The notes: generated by a model from the sequence alone, not told the origin. Counted from the stretch's first letter, positions 24,357 through 32,922 are shown. The stretch is 64,000 nucleotides of DNA from Rhodospirillales bacterium (GCA_016699855.1 CP064988.1:2694501-2758500); one strand, 5' to 3'. Numbers and translations: made by a program.

Positions 24357-25577
24357 ATGAGCGCGCGCGCACATCGGACGACCGGTCGCGGTCGCGACTA
24401 CGCGTTCTTCGTAGCCATCGGAGCCTGCCTTCTGTCCGCTTGGGCGATCGGCCCCGGCGCGAACGACCATGTCTCGGCCAACGCCGCGAGCGCGCCCGTG
24501 GCGCCGCCCCACATCGAGGAGGTGCACGCTCCCGCCGAGCGCGCGACCACGGCCCCGATGGCCATTCCCGGCGGCGCCGGGTCGGTGCGCGTCTCGCTCG
24601 ACGCCCCGGCGGCGATGGAGCCGTTCCCGCCCGGTCCCAGCTTCGCGCTGGTCGATGGTGCGGCGCCCGTCGCGGCCGGCGGCTTCGCGCCGCAGCCCTT
24701 CGGGTTCATCGCGGGTCCGCGGGAGATGCGGTCGGCGACGCTCGCCGACGCCCGTCCGATGCACGGCCGGTGGTCGCACGCCATCGGGCCGATGCGCCGC
24801 GAGGTTAAGTCCATGCAGGTCAGCAACACGACCGAGCTGGCCGAGATGTTCCGCGCCCACGACTACACGTTGGATGGCGCCCGCCGCGGCGGCGCCGTGC
24901 CGTCGCTGCACATCGAGAAGGTGCCGGCCGATCTCGGCGCGTTGAAGGACGGCAACGAGCGCAAGGCGCTGTTCATCAAGGCCCTGCTGCCGATCGTTCT
25001 GGAGGCCAACGAGCGCATCCTCGCCGACCGCGAGGAGCTGCTGCGCCTTCGCGCGGTCGACGCCGCCGGGGGCGCTTTCGACCTCGCGGAGCGGATGTGG
25101 CTGGCGGAGCTCGCGGACCGCTACAATCTCGAACCCACCCAGCTTGACGAACTGATCACGCGCGTCGACGCGGTGCCGCCGTCGATGGCGATCGCCCAGG
25201 CGGGCGTCGAAAGCGGCTGGGGCACGTCCTACGCCGCGCGCGTCGGCAACGCCCTGTTCGGCCAGATCCAGCCCACCGGCCGGCACGCCGTGCAGGTGCC
25301 GTGGCGGCCCGGCCCGGCGATGCCGCAGCCCTTCGCCAGCGTGGTCGAGTCCTGCGAGGCCTACTTCCTGAACCTCAACACGCATCCGGCCTACGCCGCC
25401 TTCCGCGTGGAGCGCGCGATGGCGCGTGGCGCCGGCAAGAGCCCCGACGGCTATCGCCTGATCGGGAACCTGATGCGCTACTCGGAGCTCGGGCAGGGCT
25501 ACATCAACTTCGTGCGCGGCATCATGCGCGAGAACAAGCTCTCGGATTTCGACGAGGCGCGGCTGTCGCCGATCTAG
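24357..25577 (+). CDS. Bax-like glucosaminidase domain protein
   Basis: This 406-residue protein has a membrane anchor or signal at about 17-35 (FFVAIGACLLSAWAIG) and a low-complexity Ala/Pro region (40-130). The C-terminal glucosaminidase-type domain (about 255-400) carries MAIAQAGVESGWGTSYAA, GNALFGQ, and YFLNLNTHPAYAAFR. It resembles E. coli Bax and peptidoglycan N-acetylglucosaminidases, with the Glu in AGVESGWG as probable catalytic acid. It probably trims peptidoglycan in the periplasm. The ATG at 24357 follows GAAAGG. A short intrinsic terminator follows the gene. Confidence 0.9.
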   Translation: MSARAHRTTGRGRDYAFFVAIGACLLSAWAIGPGANDHVSANAASAPVAPPHIEEVHAPAERATTAPMAIPGGAGSVRVSLDAPAAMEPFPPGPSFALVDGAAPVAAGGFAPQPFGFIAGPREMRSATLADARPMHGRWSHAIGPMRREVKSMQVSNTTELAEMFRAHDYTLDGARRGGAVPSLHIEKVPADLGALKDGNERKALFIKALLPIVLEANERILADREELLRLRAVDAAGGAFDLAERMWLAELADRYNLEPTQLDELITRVDAVPPSMAIAQAGVESGWGTSYAARVGNALFGQIQPTGRHAVQVPWRPGPAMPQPFASVVESCEAYFLNLNTHPAYAAFRVERAMARGAGKSPDGYRLIGNLMRYSELGQGYINFVRGIMRENKLSDFDEARLSPI

Positions 25578-25598
25578 CTGGACGTCAAGGAACGGTCG

Positions 25599-25625
25599 AC
25601 GCGGGCCTCGGCCCGCGTTTCTCGC
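25599..25625 (+). terminator. Intrinsic terminator after the glucosaminidase gene
   Basis: ACGCGGGC (25599-25606) and GCCCGCGT (25611-25618) pair perfectly around loop CTCG, followed by TTCTCGCTT. The T-run is interrupted, so termination may be partial. It lies just past the stop at 25577. Confidence 0.6.
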
Positions 25626-25637
25626 TTCAGGCCGGTG

Positions 25638-26198
25638 TCACATCATCGGTTCAGGCAGGTCGGCGTCGGCGACCAGCGGGAAACGGCGCGCGTCGAACAG
25701 CTGATAGTGCCACCATTCATTGCGGTAGAAATCCCAGCCGGCCGCAGTCATCAGCCCCATCAGCAGGAACCGGTTGCGCTGCGCGTCTACCGGAACGTCG
25801 CGGTTGGCGTGGTGCGACAGCGGCGTGAAGGCGTCGAACGCCGTGCCCATGTCCAGCGCGCGGCCGTCACGGTCGATCAGCGTCAAGTCGACCGCCGCGC
25901 CGCGGGAATGCGGAGAGCCGCGCCGCGGATCGGCGAGGAACTCCGGATCGGGGTTGGCGTTCCATAGCGCCCATTGCGCCTCGGTCGGACGCAGCGCGTC
26001 GAACACCAGAAACCGCAAGCCCAGCGGCGCCGCCAGCTCGACGGCGCGCGCGAGATGGTCGGCGGCGACGCGGTTGAGCCAGCAGCGCGGCCGCCGGTAG
26101 ACCGGCCGGCCGGTGACGTTGGCGGCCGTGGCGTAGGCGAGTTCGATGTCGACGTCGAACTCCGGGCGCTTGATCTCCACGATCTCCATGGACGTCAT
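25638..26198 (-). CDS. M15D family D-Ala-D-Ala dipeptidase (VanX/DdpX-like)
   Basis: This 186-residue zinc dipeptidase has the M15D signature SPHSRGAAVDL with zinc ligands His97 and Asp104. EWWH carries the catalytic Glu161 and the third ligand His164. Arg70 in FDALRPTEAQ matches the conserved transition-state Arg. It should cleave D-alanyl-D-alanine. Homologues serve either cell-wall recycling or vancomycin resistance; no VanA/VanH-type genes are present, so a housekeeping role is more likely. No signal peptide is seen, so it is cytoplasmic. The start overlaps the stop of the DUF1003 gene (ATGA). Confidence 0.93.
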   Translation of the reverse strand: MTSMEIVEIKRPEFDVDIELAYATAANVTGRPVYRRPRCWLNRVAADHLARAVELAAPLGLRFLVFDALRPTEAQWALWNANPDPEFLADPRRGSPHSRGAAVDLTLIDRDGRALDMGTAFDAFTPLSHHANRDVPVDAQRNRFLLMGLMTAAGWDFYRNEWWHYQLFDARRFPLVADADLPEPMM

Positions 26199-26761
26199 CC
26201 CGGCGCCGCCGCGCTCTGCCGATCCACCAGCGCGCGCAGCAGCCGCAGTTGCTCTTCCTGTTGGCCGATCAAGGCCGCGAGCTGACGGGTGCGGAACTCG
26301 TCGAGTTTGTCGTGCAGCGCCATGATGTCGAGCTCGGCCTTCAGGTTGACCTCGTAGTCGTGCCGCGCCGCGAGCCGGTCGCGCTGCGACTGGCGGTTCT
26401 GCGACATCATGATGATCGGCGCCTGCAGCGCCGCCAGCATCGACAAGATGAGGTTGAGAAAGATGTAGGGGTAGGCGTCGAAGACGAGGCGCCCCGACAG
26501 CAGCAGGCTGTTCAAGGCGACCCAGGCCGCGAGCGCCGCCCCGAACAGGCAGATGAACGTCCACGAGCCGCCGAACGCCGCGACGGCGTCGGCCAGGCGC
26601 TGGCCGAACGTCAGGTCGTCGTCGACATCCTCGTCGGGATGCCGGCTGATATGCGCGTCGCGGGCGATGTGCGACAGCACGCGGCGCTCGAGCTCGCCGA
26701 GATCGTCGACCCGCGCCTTCATGAGCCGGGTGGCCAGCGAGCCTAGGTTTTCGTCGGTCAT
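26195..26761 (-). CDS. DUF1003 family membrane protein
   Basis: This 188-residue protein has the DUF1003 core: LADAVAAFGGSWTFICLFG (first membrane helix, about 57-80), FDAYPYIFLNLILSMLAALQ (second helix, about 93-115) and APIIMMSQNRQSQRDR. A long C-terminal coiled-coil-like helix follows (HDKLDEFRTRQLAALIGQQE). The family is small, proteobacterial and uncharacterised. It is coupled by a 4-base overlap to the dipeptidase gene and lies 50 bases after hisH on the same strand, where hisA would be expected in many alphaproteobacteria. Confidence 0.9.
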   Translation of the reverse strand: MTDENLGSLATRLMKARVDDLGELERRVLSHIARDAHISRHPDEDVDDDLTFGQRLADAVAAFGGSWTFICLFGAALAAWVALNSLLLSGRLVFDAYPYIFLNLILSMLAALQAPIIMMSQNRQSQRDRLAARHDYEVNLKAELDIMALHDKLDEFRTRQLAALIGQQEEQLRLLRALVDRQSAAAPG

Positions 26762-26811
26762 GATCGCCTCGCGTCGTGCGGGACCGCGCGGCCCGGCGCG
26801 CCGGCCGGCGG

Positions 26812-27456
26812 TCAGGGCTTCCAGCGCAGGAAGTTAGCGAGCAGCCGCAATCCCGTCGCCTGGCTTTTCTCCGGGTGGAACTGCGTGCCGAACAGGTTGT
26901 CGCGACCGATCGCGGCGGTGACCGGCCCGCCGTAGTCGACCCAGGCCAGCCGCTGCGCCGGCGCCGCGACCACGAACTGGTATGAATGGACGAAATAGGC
27001 GTGGTCGCCCGGCGCGATGCCGGCGAGGAGCGGATGGGCGGCGACATCGCGCAATTCGTTCCAGCCCATGTGCGGGATCTTCAGCGCGGGGTCGGCGGGC
27101 GCGATGCGCACGACGTCGCCGGCGATCCAGTCCAAGCCGGCATGGACGCCGTATTCGACACCGCGCGTCGCCATGAGCTGCATGCCGACGCAGATACCGA
27201 GGAACGGTTTGCCGCCGTCGATCACTTCGCGCCGCAGGGCGTCGACCATGCCCGGCACGGCGAACAGCCCGGCCCGGCAATCGGCGAAGGCGCCGACGCC
27301 CGGCAGCACGACACGCTCCGCCGCCGCGACATCGGCGGGATCGCTCGTGACGACGATCCGGTGGTCGGTGGCGGCCTCGCGCGCGGCGCGCTCCAGCGCC
27401 TTGGCGGCGGAGCGCAGATTGCCGGAGCCGTAATCGACGATGGCGACGCTGGGCAT
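26812..27456 (-). CDS. hisH: Imidazole glycerol phosphate synthase glutaminase subunit HisH
   Basis: This 214-residue class I glutamine amidotransferase opens VAIVDYGSGNLRSAAKALER. It has the nucleophile Cys89 in FLGICVGMQLM and the His194/Glu196 pair in GTQFHPEKS. With HisF it makes imidazole glycerol phosphate and AICAR in histidine synthesis. hisB lies 61 bases upstream on the same strand, the usual order. hisA and hisF do not follow; a DUF1003 gene takes that place, so HisF must be encoded outside the window. Confidence 0.97.
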   Translation of the reverse strand: MPSVAIVDYGSGNLRSAAKALERAAREAATDHRIVVTSDPADVAAAERVVLPGVGAFADCRAGLFAVPGMVDALRREVIDGGKPFLGICVGMQLMATRGVEYGVHAGLDWIAGDVVRIAPADPALKIPHMGWNELRDVAAHPLLAGIAPGDHAYFVHSYQFVVAAPAQRLAWVDYGGPVTAAIGRDNLFGTQFHPEKSQATGLRLLANFLRWKP

Positions 27457-27517
27457 GGAAGGCGGGGTCTCCGGCCGGCGCCGGATCGGGCGCCGCTGAC
27501 GGGTCGGGAGGCGGCGT

Positions 27518-28123
27518 CTAGAGGACGCCCTTGGTCGAGGGCAGGGCGCCGGCGGCGCGCGGGTCGATCTCGACCGCTTGCCGCAGCGCCCGCGCGAGGC
27601 CCTTGTAGGCGCTCTCGACGATGTGGTGGTTGTTCTCGCCGTACTGGTTCCAGACATGCAGGGTGAGGCCGCCCATCTGCGCGAAGGCCTGGAACCACTC
27701 CTTGAACAGCTCGGTATCCATCTCGCCCAGCTTGGGACGGCTGAACGCGACTTTCCAGACCAGGTAGGGTCGGTTCGAGGCGTCGAGCGCGATCTCCGTC
27801 AGGGTCTCGTCCATCGGGATGGTCGCGGCGCCGTACCGGCGGATGCCCTTGCGGTCGCCCAGCGCCTTGCTCAGGCACTCGCCGAGCGCCAGCCCCGTGT
27901 CCTCGGTGGTGTGGTGGAAGTCGATGTGCAGATCGCCCTTGGCGCGCACGCGGATGTCGATCAGGGAGTGCTTCGAGAGCTGCTCCAGCATGTGGTCGAG
28001 GAAGCCGATCCCGGTCGACACGTCGTACGCGCCGGTGCCGTCGAGGTCGATCCACGCCTCGATCTCGGTCTCCTTGGTCTTGCGCGTCACCGTGGCGGCG
28101 CGCCCTTTGGCTCCTGAGGCCAT
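27518..28123 (-). CDS. hisB: Imidazoleglycerol-phosphate dehydratase HisB
   Basis: This 201-residue single-domain dehydratase (no HisN phosphatase domain) has the repeated metal-binding motifs FLDHMLEQLSKHS, FHHTTEDTGLALGE, GENNHHIVESAYKGLARAL and the ending STKGVL. It converts imidazole glycerol phosphate to imidazole acetol phosphate. The ATG at 28123 has AAGGAG upstream and fits the family length. It is divergent from hslV across about 107 bases, an arrangement seen in many alphaproteobacteria. Confidence 0.97.
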   Translation of the reverse strand: MASGAKGRAATVTRKTKETEIEAWIDLDGTGAYDVSTGIGFLDHMLEQLSKHSLIDIRVRAKGDLHIDFHHTTEDTGLALGECLSKALGDRKGIRRYGAATIPMDETLTEIALDASNRPYLVWKVAFSRPKLGEMDTELFKEWFQAFAQMGGLTLHVWNQYGENNHHIVESAYKGLARALRQAVEIDPRAAGALPSTKGVL

Positions 28124-28195
28124 CGCGGGGCTCCTTGAATGCGGGCCCTTGTAACAGAGGCTTCGGCGCGGGGCCACCGGGGCGCCGGCGGGCGT

Positions 28196-28223
28196 TTGAC
28201 TCCGGCCGCGCGGCCCCTATCTA
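28196..28223 (+). promoter_or_regulatory. hslV promoter, close to the start codon
   Basis: TTGACT (28196-28201), a 16-base spacer and TATCTA (28218-28223) form a good sigma70-type promoter. The start codon of hslV is only seven bases past the -10 box and there is no Shine-Dalgarno sequence, so the message is probably leaderless. Confidence 0.6.
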
Positions 28224-28230
28224 TGACCCC

Positions 28231-28785
28231 ATGAGCGAACAATCCCCGGCGTCGCCGGTGTGGCACGGCACCACCATCCTCTCGGTGCGCAAGAATGGCG
28301 AGCTGGTGATGGCCGGCGACGGCCAGGTCAGCCTCGGCGCCACGATCATCAAATCGAACGCGCGCAAGGTCCGCCGGCTGGGCGACGGCTCGATCGTCGG
28401 CGGCTTCGCCGGCGCCACGGCCGACGCCTTCACCCTGTTCGAGCGGCTGGAGGCCAAGCTCGAGCAGTATCCCGGCCAATTGACGCGGGCCTGCGTCGAG
28501 CTGGCCAAGGACTGGCGCACCGACCGCTACCTGCGCCGGCTCGAGGCGATGATGGCGGTGGCCGACCGCTCCGTGTCGCTGGTCCTGACCGGCACCGGCG
28601 ACGTGCTGGAGCCGGAGGACGGACTGATCGGCATCGGCTCGGGCGGCAATTTCGCGCTCGCCGCCGCCCGCGCCCTGATCGACATCGACGGGCTCGACGC
28701 GGAGACCGTCGCCCGAAAGGCGATGAAGGTCGCGGCCGAGATCTGCGTCTACACCAACACCAGCGTGGTGCTGGAGAAGCTCTAG
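28231..28785 (+). CDS. hslV: HslV peptidase subunit of the HslUV protease
   Basis: This 184-residue proteasome-like subunit has the catalytic Thr14, exposed after propeptide removal in HGTTILSVRK. The body contains GDGQVSLGATIIKSNARKVR and ends in CVYTNTSVVLEKL, typical of HslV. Double hexamers of HslV with HslU degrade unfolded and regulatory proteins in the cytoplasm. I chose the ATG at 28231 because the family begins a few residues before the catalytic Thr. hslU follows 66 bases later. Confidence 0.97.
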   Translation: MSEQSPASPVWHGTTILSVRKNGELVMAGDGQVSLGATIIKSNARKVRRLGDGSIVGGFAGATADAFTLFERLEAKLEQYPGQLTRACVELAKDWRTDRYLRRLEAMMAVADRSVSLVLTGTGDVLEPEDGLIGIGSGGNFALAAARALIDIDGLDAETVARKAMKVAAEICVYTNTSVVLEKL

Positions 28786-28851
28786 CGCGCCGGGCCGCGC
28801 GGCGCCCCGGCCGCCGCCCGCGACGCACCCGACTCGATCCGAACGGAACAC

Positions 28852-30159
28852 ATGACCGATTTTTCCCCCCGCGAGATCGTCTCCGAGCTCGACCGCCACA
28901 TCGTCGGCCAGGCCGACGCCAAGCGCGCCGTCGCGGTCGCGCTGCGCAACCGCTGGCGCCGCCAGCAGCTTCCGGCCGCGCTGCGCGAGGAGGTCCTGCC
29001 CAAGAACATCCTGATGATCGGGCCGACGGGCTGCGGCAAGACCGAGATCGCGCGGCGGCTGGCGAAGCTGGCGGGCGCGCCGTTCCTGAAGGTCGAGGCC
29101 ACCAAGTTCACCGAGGTCGGCTACGTCGGCCGCGACGTCGAGCAGATCGTGCGCGACCTGATCGAGGTCGGCATCGACCTGGCGCGCGAACGCCTGCGCC
29201 GCGAGGTCCAGGCCAAGGCCGAGATGGCGGCCGAGGACCGCGTGCTCGACGCGCTGTGCGGGCCGACGGCGACCGCCGACACGCGCCTGCGCTTCCGCCA
29301 GAAGCTGCGCGACGGCGAGCTGGCGAGCCGCGAGATCGAGCTCGAGGTCGCCGACACCGGCGGCGCGCCGACCTTCGAGGTGCCGGGCATGCCCGGCGCG
29401 TCGGTCGGCATGATCGACATCGGCCAGATGCTGGGCAAGGCGTTCGGCGGACGCACGCGCAAGCGCAGGATGACGGTCGCGGAATCCTACACCGTTCTGC
29501 TGCGCGAGGAGAGCGACAAGCTGCTCGACCAGGAGCGCGTCGTGCGCGAGGCGCGCGAGGCGGTCGAGCAGAACGGCATCGTCTTCATCGACGAGGTCGA
29601 CAAGATCTGCGCCCGCGGTTCGGAATACCGCGGCGGCGACGTCAGCCGCGAGGGCGTGCAGCGCGACCTGCTGCCGCTGATCGAGGGCACGACGGTCAAC
29701 ACCAAGCACGGGCCGGTGAAGACCGACCACGTGCTGTTCATCTGCTCCGGCGCCTTCCACCAGGCCAAGCCGGCCGACCTGCTGCCGGAGCTTCAGGGCC
29801 GGCTGCCGATCCGCGTCACGCTGAAGGGCCTGACGGGAGAGGATTTCCGCCGCATCCTGGTCGAGCCGGAGGCCAGCCTGCTGAAGCAGTACGTGGCGCT
29901 GCTGGCGACCGAGAAGGTGGCGCTGTCGTTCACCGACGACGCCATCGACGAGCTGGCGCGCCTGGCGGCGGAGATCAACGGCACGGTCGAGAACATCGGC
30001 GCGCGCCGGCTGCACACCGTGCTGGAGAAGCTGCTGGAGGAGATCAGCTTCACGGCGTCGGACCGCGGCGGCGAGACGATCGCGGTCGACGCCGCCTATG
30101 TGCGCGAGAAGGTCAGCGCGCTGGCCAAGAACGCGGACCTGAGCAAGTTCATCCTCTGA
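28852..30159 (+). CDS. hslU: HslU ATPase subunit of the HslUV protease
   Basis: This 435-residue AAA+ unfoldase has Walker A GPTGCGKT at about 57-64 and Walker B FIDEVDKI near 244-251. The I-domain is between them, and the C-terminal motif ENIGARRLHTVLEKLLEE precedes the conserved ending SKFIL that docks into HslV. It unfolds substrates and feeds them to HslV. The ATG at 28852 gives the normal family length. It forms an operon with hslV and is followed by a strong GC hairpin. Confidence 0.98.
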   Translation: MTDFSPREIVSELDRHIVGQADAKRAVAVALRNRWRRQQLPAALREEVLPKNILMIGPTGCGKTEIARRLAKLAGAPFLKVEATKFTEVGYVGRDVEQIVRDLIEVGIDLARERLRREVQAKAEMAAEDRVLDALCGPTATADTRLRFRQKLRDGELASREIELEVADTGGAPTFEVPGMPGASVGMIDIGQMLGKAFGGRTRKRRMTVAESYTVLLREESDKLLDQERVVREAREAVEQNGIVFIDEVDKICARGSEYRGGDVSREGVQRDLLPLIEGTTVNTKHGPVKTDHVLFICSGAFHQAKPADLLPELQGRLPIRVTLKGLTGEDFRRILVEPEASLLKQYVALLATEKVALSFTDDAIDELARLAAEINGTVENIGARRLHTVLEKLLEEISFTASDRGGETIAVDAAYVREKVSALAKNADLSKFIL

Positions 30160-30160
30160 T

Positions 30161-30185
30161 CCGGCGCCCGCCGGCCGGGCGCCGG
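30161..30185 (+). terminator. Strong GC hairpin after hslU, without T-run
   Basis: CCGGCGCCCG (30161-30170) and CGGGCGCCGG (30176-30185) pair perfectly over 10 bp with loop CCGGC, one base after the hslU stop. No T-run follows, so it may protect the 3' end or pause polymerase rather than act as a classical intrinsic terminator. Confidence 0.4.
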
Positions 30186-30294
30186 CGGTGTGATCTTCGC
30201 CACAGACGCGCGCGCGTGCCGGGCCGATACTGCCGGTCGACCTTGGCGCGACGACCGCTCCGGCGGGCGCCGCGGCGTCAACCGGGAGGAGACC

Positions 30295-31278
30295 ATGAGT
30301 TTCGGCGTCGCGATCGAAGTGGGGATCGGGCTGATCCTCATGTACCTGCTGCTCGGCCTGTTCGTGACGGCCATCAACGAATTCGTCGCGCAGTTCGCGA
30401 GCATCCGGGCCAGACATCTCAAGAGCGCGCTGCGGCACATGCTCGGGCTGCGGATGACGGGCGATGACACCGCGAACCTGGCGCTGTTCACCGCCCTCAC
30501 GTCGAGTCCGGTGTTCCAGATCGCCGGCGAGATCTCGAAGACGACGGGCAGTGGAACCGCGCCTTCTCCGTCCTACATGAACCGTGACTCGTTCCTCGCG
30601 GCGCTGCGCGAGGCGATTCCGAAGCTCCAGCTCAAGGACGCGCAAGGCGCCACGCTGTCGGCGGAGAGCCTGCGCCAGCTCGACATCAAGGGCCTGATCG
30701 AAGCGCTGCCGAAGGAAAGCGGATTGCGGGCCTCGCTTCTGGCGGTGATCGGCGATGCCGGCGCCACCGCCAAGGAGGCCGAGAAGCGTGTCGGCGACTG
30801 GTTCGATTCGATGATGGAGCGGGGAACCGGCGCCTATAAGCGCTGGATGAGCGTGTTCTCTCTCGTTCTCGGTCTGGCGCTCGCCATCGGCTTCAACTGC
30901 GACACGATCCGCGTCGCTCAGGAGCTCGGAACCAACGCGACGCTCAGGGAGGCGGTGGTCAAGACGGCGGAGGACATCAAACAGCGCTGCCAACCGGCGG
31001 CGGCGCCGGCGGACGTCGCGAAGCCCGCCGAGGCCGAGAAGGCCGCGGCGGCCAAGGCGAAGGCGGCGTGCGAGGACGTGCGGAAGAACCTCGACGCGCT
31101 CCAGACGCTGCCCGTGGGCTGGAAAGCCGGCGACGGTACGGTGCTGGCGTGGGGTTCGCTGTCGATCATCGGGTGGGTGGTCACCGCGCTGGCGGTGTCG
31201 CTCGGCGCGCCGTTCTGGTTCGATGTGCTCTCGAAGTTCATGAACGTGCGCGGCGCGTTGAAGACGCCCGCGAAATAG
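30295..31278 (+). CDS. Membrane protein with central soluble domain, unrecognised
   Basis: This 327-residue protein has an N-terminal membrane helix (about 5-28), a soluble region with FLAALREAIPKLQLKDAQG, and a second helix (about 186-204, after KRWMSVFSLVLG). An Ala/Lys-rich probably periplasmic segment (about 240-270) precedes a last helix (about 287-305, IIGWVVTALAVSLGAPFWFD). A GGGAGGAG ribosome site precedes the ATG. The ending SLGAPFWFDVLSKFMNVRG looks conserved as part of a bacterial family of unnamed membrane proteins. No function is assigned. It is convergent with a small membrane gene. Confidence 0.82.
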   Translation: MSFGVAIEVGIGLILMYLLLGLFVTAINEFVAQFASIRARHLKSALRHMLGLRMTGDDTANLALFTALTSSPVFQIAGEISKTTGSGTAPSPSYMNRDSFLAALREAIPKLQLKDAQGATLSAESLRQLDIKGLIEALPKESGLRASLLAVIGDAGATAKEAEKRVGDWFDSMMERGTGAYKRWMSVFSLVLGLALAIGFNCDTIRVAQELGTNATLREAVVKTAEDIKQRCQPAAAPADVAKPAEAEKAAAAKAKAACEDVRKNLDALQTLPVGWKAGDGTVLAWGSLSIIGWVVTALAVSLGAPFWFDVLSKFMNVRGALKTPAK

Positions 31279-31290
31279 CCGTCATCCGGC

Positions 31291-31491
31291 TCAGAAGCAG
31301 AACACGCGCTCGATATCGAGCAGGATCGCCTCGCCGCGGGCGATCCACAGCCAGCCGGCGCCGACCACGGCCAGCGCCGCGGCGCCGCCCAGCGAGATCC
31401 AGAACGCGGGCGACGGACCGTCGGGCGGACGCGCGGTCGCGCCGGCGGCTTGCGCAGCCGGCGTCGGGCCGGGGTTCGCGGTGGCGTCCAT
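31291..31491 (-). CDS. Small single-pass membrane protein
   Basis: This 66-residue protein has a Pro/Ala-rich N-terminal tail (1-25) and one clear membrane helix (about 30-51, WISLGGAAALAVVGAGWLWI). A short charged end, RGEAILLDIERVFCF, follows. It lies 15 bases downstream of the MFS transporter gene on the same strand and may be translated with it. I do not recognise the family. Size and hydrophobicity pattern support a real gene, but it could be spurious. Confidence 0.55.
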   Translation of the reverse strand: MDATANPGPTPAAQAAGATARPPDGPSPAFWISLGGAAALAVVGAGWLWIARGEAILLDIERVFCF

Positions 31492-31506
31492 GACTCCAGT
31501 ATCGGC

Positions 31507-32742
31507 CTAGGCGGGCCGCGCGACAAGGCGGGCGACGGGGCGCTCCAGGATCATCCAGTGGATCGCCGCCGCGAACAGCGCCAGCGCGACCGCCGCCCAC
31601 CACATGGCGTCGTAGCCGCCGGTTCGGTCGAACAGGAAGCCGCCGCCCCAGGCGCCGAGGAAGCCGCCGATCTGGTGGCTGAAGAAGGCGATGCCGTAGA
31701 GCGTGCCCATGTGCTGGGGCCCGAACAGGTAGCCGACCAGCCCGCTCGTCAGCGGCACGGTGCTGAGATAGAGCAGCCCGAACAGCGTCGAGAAGATCAT
31801 CACGTTGATCCCCGTCGGCGGCGCCAGCATCAGGAACATGAACAGCGCGCCGCGCATGAGGTAGTTCAGCGCCAGCACGTTCTTGCGCTGGTAGCGGGTG
31901 CCGAGCACGCCGGCCGCCAGGGTGCCGATGATGTTGAAGAAGCCGATCACCGCCACCGACAGCGCGCCGACGCTGGCCGGCGTCAGCGCCTTGCCGAACC
32001 AGTCCAGCCCGGTGTTGGTCGAGATCAGGTAGTTCGGCATATGGGTGCTGACGAAGGCGACGTGGAAGCCGCACACGAAGAACCCGATGGTCAGGAGCAC
32101 GAAGCCGCGGTCGCCGAACGCCTCGGCGACCGCCTCGCGCGTGGTCTGCCTCGGGGCGGCGCCGGTGGCCGGCGGCGCGTTGCCGGCCCAGCGGCCGAGC
32201 CCGAAGGCCAGCGGGATCATCAGCGCGGCCAGCGCCGCCAGGATCAGCATGGCGCCGCGCCAGCCGAACAGCTCCATCATCACGTGTCCGAACGGCACGA
32301 CCGAGAACTGCCCCAGCGAGCCGCCGGCCGTCGTGATGGCAAGCGCCATGGTGCGCTTCTCCGGCGGCGCCGCCTGTCCGACCGCGCCGAACACGGCGCT
32401 GAAGCCGGCGATGCCGATGGCCGCCCCGGCCAGCGCGTTGCCCAGCGTCAGCATGCCGCCGTCCTGCGAGACCGCGACGAGGATCAGGCTCAGCACGTAG
32501 ATGACGCCGCCGGCGGCGCAGGTGCGCACCACGCCGAAACGCGTCGCCAGCGCCCCGCCGACCGGCGACAGCACGCCGAACAGGAACTGCGCCAGTCCGG
32601 CGCCGAACCCGAACAGCCCGTAGCTGATCTGCAGATCGCTCACGATCGGCTTCTGGAAGATGCCGAAATTCATCCGCACGCCGGTCGCCAGCAGCAGGAC
32701 TCCGGCGCCGCAGGCCACGACGATCCACCACGCGCGTTGCAT
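31507..32742 (-). CDS. MFS transporter (OFA/monocarboxylate-like)
   Basis: This 411-residue protein has twelve predicted membrane helices and major-facilitator features, including GALATRFGVVRT between helices two and three and GAWGGGFLFDRTGGY near helix eleven. The N-terminal half (ATGVRMNFGIFQKPI, GLFGFGAGLAQFLFG) resembles oxalate/formate-antiporter-like and monocarboxylate transporters. A basic cytoplasmic loop separates the two halves. It probably moves a small organic acid. The ATG at 32742 starts a conserved helix. It is divergent from the nitronate monooxygenase-like gene. Confidence 0.93.
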   Translation of the reverse strand: MQRAWWIVVACGAGVLLLATGVRMNFGIFQKPIVSDLQISYGLFGFGAGLAQFLFGVLSPVGGALATRFGVVRTCAAGGVIYVLSLILVAVSQDGGMLTLGNALAGAAIGIAGFSAVFGAVGQAAPPEKRTMALAITTAGGSLGQFSVVPFGHVMMELFGWRGAMLILAALAALMIPLAFGLGRWAGNAPPATGAAPRQTTREAVAEAFGDRGFVLLTIGFFVCGFHVAFVSTHMPNYLISTNTGLDWFGKALTPASVGALSVAVIGFFNIIGTLAAGVLGTRYQRKNVLALNYLMRGALFMFLMLAPPTGINVMIFSTLFGLLYLSTVPLTSGLVGYLFGPQHMGTLYGIAFFSHQIGGFLGAWGGGFLFDRTGGYDAMWWAAVALALFAAAIHWMILERPVARLVARPA

Positions 32743-32922
32743 CGGACATCTCCAAGTACCCGGCCCCGGCCGGACCGGCGCCTTTCTTTGCGGCCGGTTC
32801 CGGCGCGGCGCAAGACAAGCCTGTTCGCGGGGGTATGACGGGGGCTCATGCGAGGTCCGGGCGGCGTTCGCCGCGGTCCCGCGCTATAAGGGGCGGCGTC
32901 CGCGAATTCCTGGAGACGGCCG

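Noticed and set aside
25638..26198. Vancomycin resistance cluster based on the VanX-like enzyme
   Set aside because: No VanA-type ligase, VanH dehydrogenase or VanRS regulator is nearby; this enzyme class also serves wall-peptide recycling in Gram-negatives.
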